From Ichthyophonus hoferi (lineage: Eukaryota > Opisthokonta > Ichthyosporea > Ichthyophonida > Ichthyophonidae): 11,076 nt of DNA. Positions 7,374-11,076 of this stretch are shown in pieces. The notes below the pieces were generated by a model. It was given only the letters and a program-made list of their open reading frames with translations, ran no database searches and was not told where the DNA came from. Position 1 is the stretch's first letter; each line of letters starts with the position of its first letter. The stretch is taken from contig NAOQ01000181.1 of the NCBI GenBank assembly GCA_002751075.1, positions 59,763 to 70,838 of the forward strand. The letters are read 5' to 3'. A program made the position numbers and the translations under genes.

Positions 7374-10037
7374 ATGGCTGACAATGCGTTGAATGATTTC
7401 TTTGCCAAGTAAGTGCTAGAGGGATGGGGAACAAAACACGAGTTTACAGATACACACAGCACAATCATCTCTTTCTCTTTCGTATTATTTTACACTGCTT
7501 TTATGTAGCCTTCTTTGTTTTTTCTTTGGGTTCTTTCAATGTATAATTTTACATCTTTTCATTTTCTGGGCCCTTTTGTGCTTGATCTTTCACTTGCACT
7601 ACACTTAAGTATATGTATAACATGCGGATAGTGGAGATATATAAAAACATGGAGAGTATCACGAGTACTTGGATATATACTCAAAAGCACATACATACAA
7701 AGTAGTACAGACATAGTCTACATACGAGTGTTGATACCCATGATCCCCATTGGCACATCTCTTTTCTCATGCTTACATCAAGGGCACAACCATATTCACA
7801 TCCATTCGCAGGAAGGACAAAAAGAAGGGAGGAAGAAAGGTAACTTCTGCCCCTGCCCCTGCCCCTGTAGTCCCCGTGTCAGTTGCTGAATCACCTGTTG
7901 CTAACATCCAGCCTGCCAAGTCTACTAAGGATAAGGTAAGAGGGAGAGAGGTAGAGGTTGTGTGAACGGTATTATAGCAGTATAGTAGTATAGTAGCATA
8001 ATAGTATATTAGTATATTAATATAATGGTACAATAGTATAGTAGTATAATAGCAATGTTCGGAATAAGGTAATAATATATATGACCGTGTGATACAAGTA
8101 TATGCATAAACTTATATATACATACATACATACATTATGTGGTAGTATAAATGCGGTCTAGAAAGCAGGTTGGTGTTTAATATTCTATTTCTTTGAGAAG
8201 TCGATTTACAAAAACCGTTATTGGTACCAAATCACGCGGAGAGTCTCAAAATCTTTGGAGATATTAAGATCTAATGCTATTGGGGGATAGGAAGAGGAAG
8301 TATCCTTATTTGGCAAATACGCAAAAGGGGTAAAATCTGATTGGTAATAGAAGAGGGATATCTAACAGTTGATTGGCAGGAGGATGATGACTGGGTGGTC
8401 CCCGAGGAGAAGGTGAAGGATTATACAGGGCTGAGAATCCACGAGCTGGTCATGTATGTTGCGTACCTCTTATAGTATATATATGCTTCTATAGTTAATT
8501 AGTGATGTCATAATGATGTCATAGTTGAAGCCTCTGATTGGCCTGCATCACCCAGGGACATAACTTTTGCTTTATGTGGATTCTAGTCTGCTTATTTATA
8601 TATCCGTGACTGCATACATATAGATAGGCAAGGATAAAATTTCCCTGGGTTTATAATTTATCTCTTTTCCCTGATTGGCTATATGATCAGGTTGGTATAT
8701 TTAGATCTTTGTACATATATGTGATAGCCAGGCAATAACCGTGCGTGACATGTAGCAAATCCGAGGACGAGGAAGAGAAGACCATCGAGTATGATGTAGA
8801 CACCAATATGAGCAAGAAAAAACAGGAAAAGAAAATGTGGGCTGCCACTCCTACTAGCAGCGATGCCCCCAAAGGTATTTATATACATATATAATATCTA
8901 TTATAGTAATAGTAATAGTGTACATATACATACATGCATGTGTATGCGCAGTCTATAACATGTTTATAATAGGAGATAAACGAAAACCAACCATAGCAAT
9001 CAAAAAATAACATGAAAGAATTTTTTACTGAGTATAGGCTTGTGAAATCTGTTATTCTTTTTTGCGAAAAATTCTCTACTATTTAATTGTATCATTCTCA
9101 TTAATCTACTGTATTATTATTAGTCTGGGTTATTTGCAGGTGAGGAAAATATAGAGAGATATAAAGTACTATATGATAGCAGAGTTGCCCTGTATATATG
9201 GAAACGCGTGCATCCATCTGATTGGTTATTTCTTGCAGCCATGGGATCTACCAGTACCTGGGCCTACCCTACTCTGGCTGCAACCAAGGACATGGGCAAA
9301 CCGTACGTCACTCCCCATGATTACCATCCAATAGAATTAGAGGGTTTAAATATCTTTTTTGGTATTAAATGGCATCCATACATATGTAATTTTTTACAAG
9401 ATAATATCAATCGACAGTTATGATTGGTTGGCTGGTGGGGTGTAAGATGCATGTGCATACACTTGCATCTTTGAGGGATATGGAATGTATGACATGCAAC
9501 CAATAGTCAATTTATGATCTGGTTATTGGACATTAGTTCACCCAACGGGTACTACACATGTGCTTTTTGTTTCAAAAGCTAAGCAGTGTGTTAATCAACC
9601 AATTAGAAGATGATTGAAAATGAGTAGGATGATCATACATCCTCGTGGTGGCTAAGAACCAATAGCATATAATACTATATTTCACTCCAGTATGTCACAC
9701 TTGATTATATTCTATGTTATTGGTCTATGTTTATCCGACTTTTATCATATACAAGAAATAGTGTTTAATTGGCTGATTATAACATCGAAAATCTTCATAT
9801 TTATGACTGATCAACTGGTGTTGTTTTGTTTTATCTTAAGCGTTTGATTTGATGCATTACAATGTGATGATCAACCAATTAAAAGGGGGTCTAACGGTCC
9901 TGTTTTGTTTCCCCAGCCTTCCCCCTGGTATGAAGGGATTTGACACGGTAAAGAGAGGGTATAGGGGCGAGACCCTTATTAATGCCCCCAAAGATGTGGC
10001 CACCAGTAACAAGTATGCCGGCCTATCCAATCTTTAA
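7374..10037 (+). CDS. CDV3: CDV3 homologue, six coding exons, 178 residues
   Basis: Coding exons are 7374-7408, 7812-7935, 8380-8453, 8756-8874, 9239-9302 and 9917-10037. Introns all begin GT (GTAAGT, GTAAGA, GTATGT, GTATTT, GTACGT) and end AG, and the phases 2, 0, 2, 1, 2 match throughout. The start sits in a good context (ACAATGG). The N-terminus MADNALNDFFAKKDKKK matches the FFAK-DKKK start of animal CDV3. An Ala-Pro linker follows, then DDDW and DYTGLR (compare DEDEW and DYSGLR in human CDV3), an acidic and lysine-rich middle, a YPTL motif, and a C-terminus ending NKYAGLSNL (compare NQYAVLEN). Human CDV3 is longer, mainly through its low-complexity segments. The family is a small, largely disordered, cytoplasmic protein of poorly known biochemical role, first noted for raised expression in heart of carnitine-deficient mice. 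The gene appears intact. Confidence 0.92.
7409..7811 (+). other. CDV3: CDV3 intron 1 (403 bases)
   Basis: Starts GTAAGTGC and ends ATTCGCAG. It splits a Lys codon after its second base (AA|G), and restoring it gives the conserved FFAKKDKKK. No other feature seen inside. Confidence 0.85.
7850..7867 (+). repeat. CDV3: GCCCCT hexanucleotide repeat coding Ala-Pro
   Basis: Three near-perfect hexamers give the residues APAPAP in the linker of the CDV3-like protein. A change in repeat number would stay in frame and alter only linker length. Confidence 0.7.
7936..8379 (+). other. CDV3: CDV3 intron 2 (444 bases)
   Basis: Starts GTAAGAGG after GATAAG (phase 0) and ends TTGATTGGCAG, with the next exon opening GAGGATGATGAC (E-D-D-D-W). 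The intron contains the 8-base-period array and three ATTGG-type words in its second half. Its acceptor has a poor pyrimidine tract, and a TGATTGG word sits immediately before the CAG. Confidence 0.85.
7971..8058 (+). repeat. Exact 8-base-period minisatellite, 11 units
   Basis: The tract cuts into octamers without any slippage: ATTATAGC, AGTATAGT twice, AGCATAAT, AGTATATT twice, AATATAAT, GGTACAAT, AGTATAGT, AGTATAAT, AGCAATGT. The consensus is AGTATAnT. It starts 35 bases into intron 2 of the CDV3-like gene. The period differs from the five-base arrays elsewhere in the window. Confidence 0.9.
8454..8755 (+). other. CDV3: CDV3 intron 3 (302 bases)
   Basis: Starts GTATGTTG within an Ile codon (AT|C) and ends GACATGTAG with a weak pyrimidine tract. 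Two copies of CTGATTGG lie inside (8534 and 8671). A direct repeat of TGATGTCATA stands at about 8501-8523. Confidence 0.8.
8875..9238 (+). other. CDV3: CDV3 intron 4 (364 bases)
   Basis: Starts GTATTTATA after one base of an Ala codon (G|CC) and ends TTATTTCTTGCAG. One CTGATTGG (9218-9225) lies about 20 bases before the exon, where a branch site would be expected, and its CTGAT fits the loose YTNAY branch pattern. Confidence 0.85.
9303..9916 (+). other. CDV3: CDV3 intron 5 (614 bases)
   Basis: Starts GTACGTCA within a Pro codon (CC|C) and ends TTTGTTTCCCCAG. It is the longest intron and carries many CCAAT and ATTGG words in both orientations. No open frame or structured RNA recognised. Confidence 0.85.
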
Positions 10038-10155
10038 GGTTGGTCCACTTCTGCCCCCTGATTGAGTAATAACAACCAATTACCATCAATTAGTAAACTA
10101 ATGTATAATATGTATTTTAACAAATAGTACTATGCGTCAATTAGTTACGACCAAT

Positions 10156-10161
10156 AATAAA
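10156..10161 (+). terminator. CDV3: Polyadenylation signal AATAAA for the CDV3-like gene
   Basis: AATAAA lies 119 bases after the TAA stop, in AT-rich sequence without competing signals closer to the stop. The spacing suits a short 3' untranslated region. Assigned from sequence and position only. Confidence 0.6.
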
Positions 10162-10381
10162 CTAAAATACAATATATTTTAACCCGTGTACTATATGAAA
10201 AATCCATATTGATCTTCAGCCTTGATATTATTCTTAGCAATTAATTGAACCTTAAGATGTTAAAATGCCTTACCTTTTAGTATAGTGATGATGACACTAT
10301 CTCATGTCTTCTCTCCACCAATTATTTCCCAAGTATTTTGTTGCAGCTTTTTCTCTTACTTTGTCTTTCTTTCTTCCAATT

Positions 10382-10481
10382 GTATTATGGTATATTGTAT
10401 TGTTTTGAATTGAATTACATTGTATTATACAGCACTGTATTGTATTGTGATATAGTATATTACATTGCTTTCTACTGTATT
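10382..10481 (+). repeat. Period-5 GTATT array, 20 units
   Basis: The sequence cuts into twenty five-base units in register, with GTATT at 10382, 10397, 10422, 10437, 10442 and 10477 and related units (ATATT, ACATT, GAATT, ATAGT) between. GTATT is the reverse complement of AATAC, the core of the arrays at 2897 and 6225, so this is the same repeat type in opposite orientation. Confidence 0.85.
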
Positions 10482-11040
10482 CGCATCTTCTTTTCTTTCT
10501 TCTTTCTCCTTCATTCTATCTAACAATACTATTTATTATCCATCCATACATACAGATGTTCTAGGTTTTGGTGGCTGGTTGGAAGGAGCCCTTAGTCACT
10601 ATGACTACAACATTGTAACATTGATTGCTCGGTGCTTCGATTTGAACCCTATCTTTTGATGGTACCATTCTGCTTTTTCGCGTCACATTAACTTATTGAG
10701 TCACTTATACCTATACAGCATCCAGACATCTGCAATGTTATTGTTTTTTGGCGTGCGGCATAACTTTCCTGGACTCAATGTGAACCAATCGTAAATACCT
10801 TAGAGCAGTATCTACTCAATTACATTTTTGCGTGCCTATGCCGGAACAGCTTAATATGGACAGGCTAGGCCAGATTAGGGTACTGTTAGGAGTTAGAGTG
10901 CATAATAACGTGCACATATATGCAATATAAACTGTGCTTTCATTTCTTGAATGCCACAATATAGTTACAAGGCACTGGTAGTGCTATTTCGAGAGCTTGA
11001 CCGCTATCTATCATGCAATAAAGGTCATTTTTTAAATATA

Positions 11041-11042
<2 letters not shown>
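10482..11042. other. 3' flanking stretch without a supported gene
   Basis: A pyrimidine-rich run ending in CATACAG at 10555 is followed by 33 open codons to a TGA at 10657-10659, the best exon-like patch here, but no matching upstream exon or known product was found. Another CAG acceptor-like site lies near 10720 and an AATAAA word near 11020. These may belong to a plus-strand gene whose remainder lies outside the window, or may be chance. Confidence 0.35.

Positions 11043-11076
<34 letters not shown>
11043..11076. repeat. (TA)n dinucleotide repeat at the window edge
   Basis: Uninterrupted TA alternation runs to the last base and probably continues beyond the window. Confidence 0.95.

Noticed and set aside
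7025-7381. 118-codon plus-strand open frame upstream of CDV3
   Set aside because: It is a by-product of the T/C-rich leader, has no domain pattern, and overlaps the conserved CDV3 start in another frame.
7280-7455. Similar words containing ACGAGTTT on each side of CDV3 exon 1 (near 7290 and 7439)
   Set aside because: The match covers only about 20 bases with several differences and is too short to call a duplication.
10639-10648. GGTTCAAATC on the minus strand, resembling a tRNA or SINE B box
   Set aside because: No T-stem pairing, no A box at the right distance and no cloverleaf could be drawn around it.
10556-10659. Plus-strand exon-like frame after a CAG acceptor
   Set aside because: No partner exon in a matching phase was found; joining it to CDV3 exon 5 gives a wrong phase and an early stop.

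Overview
The window is AT-rich nuclear DNA from a eukaryote. Two spliced protein genes with GT-AG introns of roughly 200-620 bases are supported, lying tail-outward on opposite strands and separated by several kilobases of non-coding sequence and degenerate microsatellites. One gene is a clear relative of animal CDV3, so an animal or a close unicellular relative of animals is the best guess. The species cannot be named from the sequence.

Left part (1-3500). Positions 1 to about 400 are a degenerate, period-5, G-poor satellite. A minus-strand gene follows (exons 2812-2644, 2425-2127 and 1606-668). It encodes a hydrophilic N-terminal segment, a strongly hydrophobic anchor, and a right-handed beta-helix ectodomain with FxxN and GGA repeats of the chlamydial Pmp type. 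The predicted protein is a type II, cell-surface beta-helix protein. Its first exon is uncertain, and its 3' end is either a tiny exon near 500 or lies beyond the left edge.

Middle (3500-7370). No gene could be assembled with confidence. The stretch holds a few isolated splice-like signals, short open frames of chance length, a second period-5 array (about 6225-6279), a diverged tandem duplication (6655-6822), a 20-base tandem repeat and, next to the right-hand gene, a pyrimidine-rich leader.

Right part (7374-10161). A complete six-exon CDV3-like gene lies on the plus strand. Every exon junction is in phase, giving 178 residues, and an AATAAA lies 119 bases after the stop. Intron 2 opens with an exact 8-base-period array. 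The last kilobase holds another period-5 array and ends in a TA repeat.

The main signal not explained by the genes is the heptamer TGATTGG and its complement. It occurs 15 times by hand count where about one or two would be expected, with a CTGATTGG cluster in introns 2-4 of the CDV3-like gene and copies touching two inferred splice sites. The two genes show no functional link.
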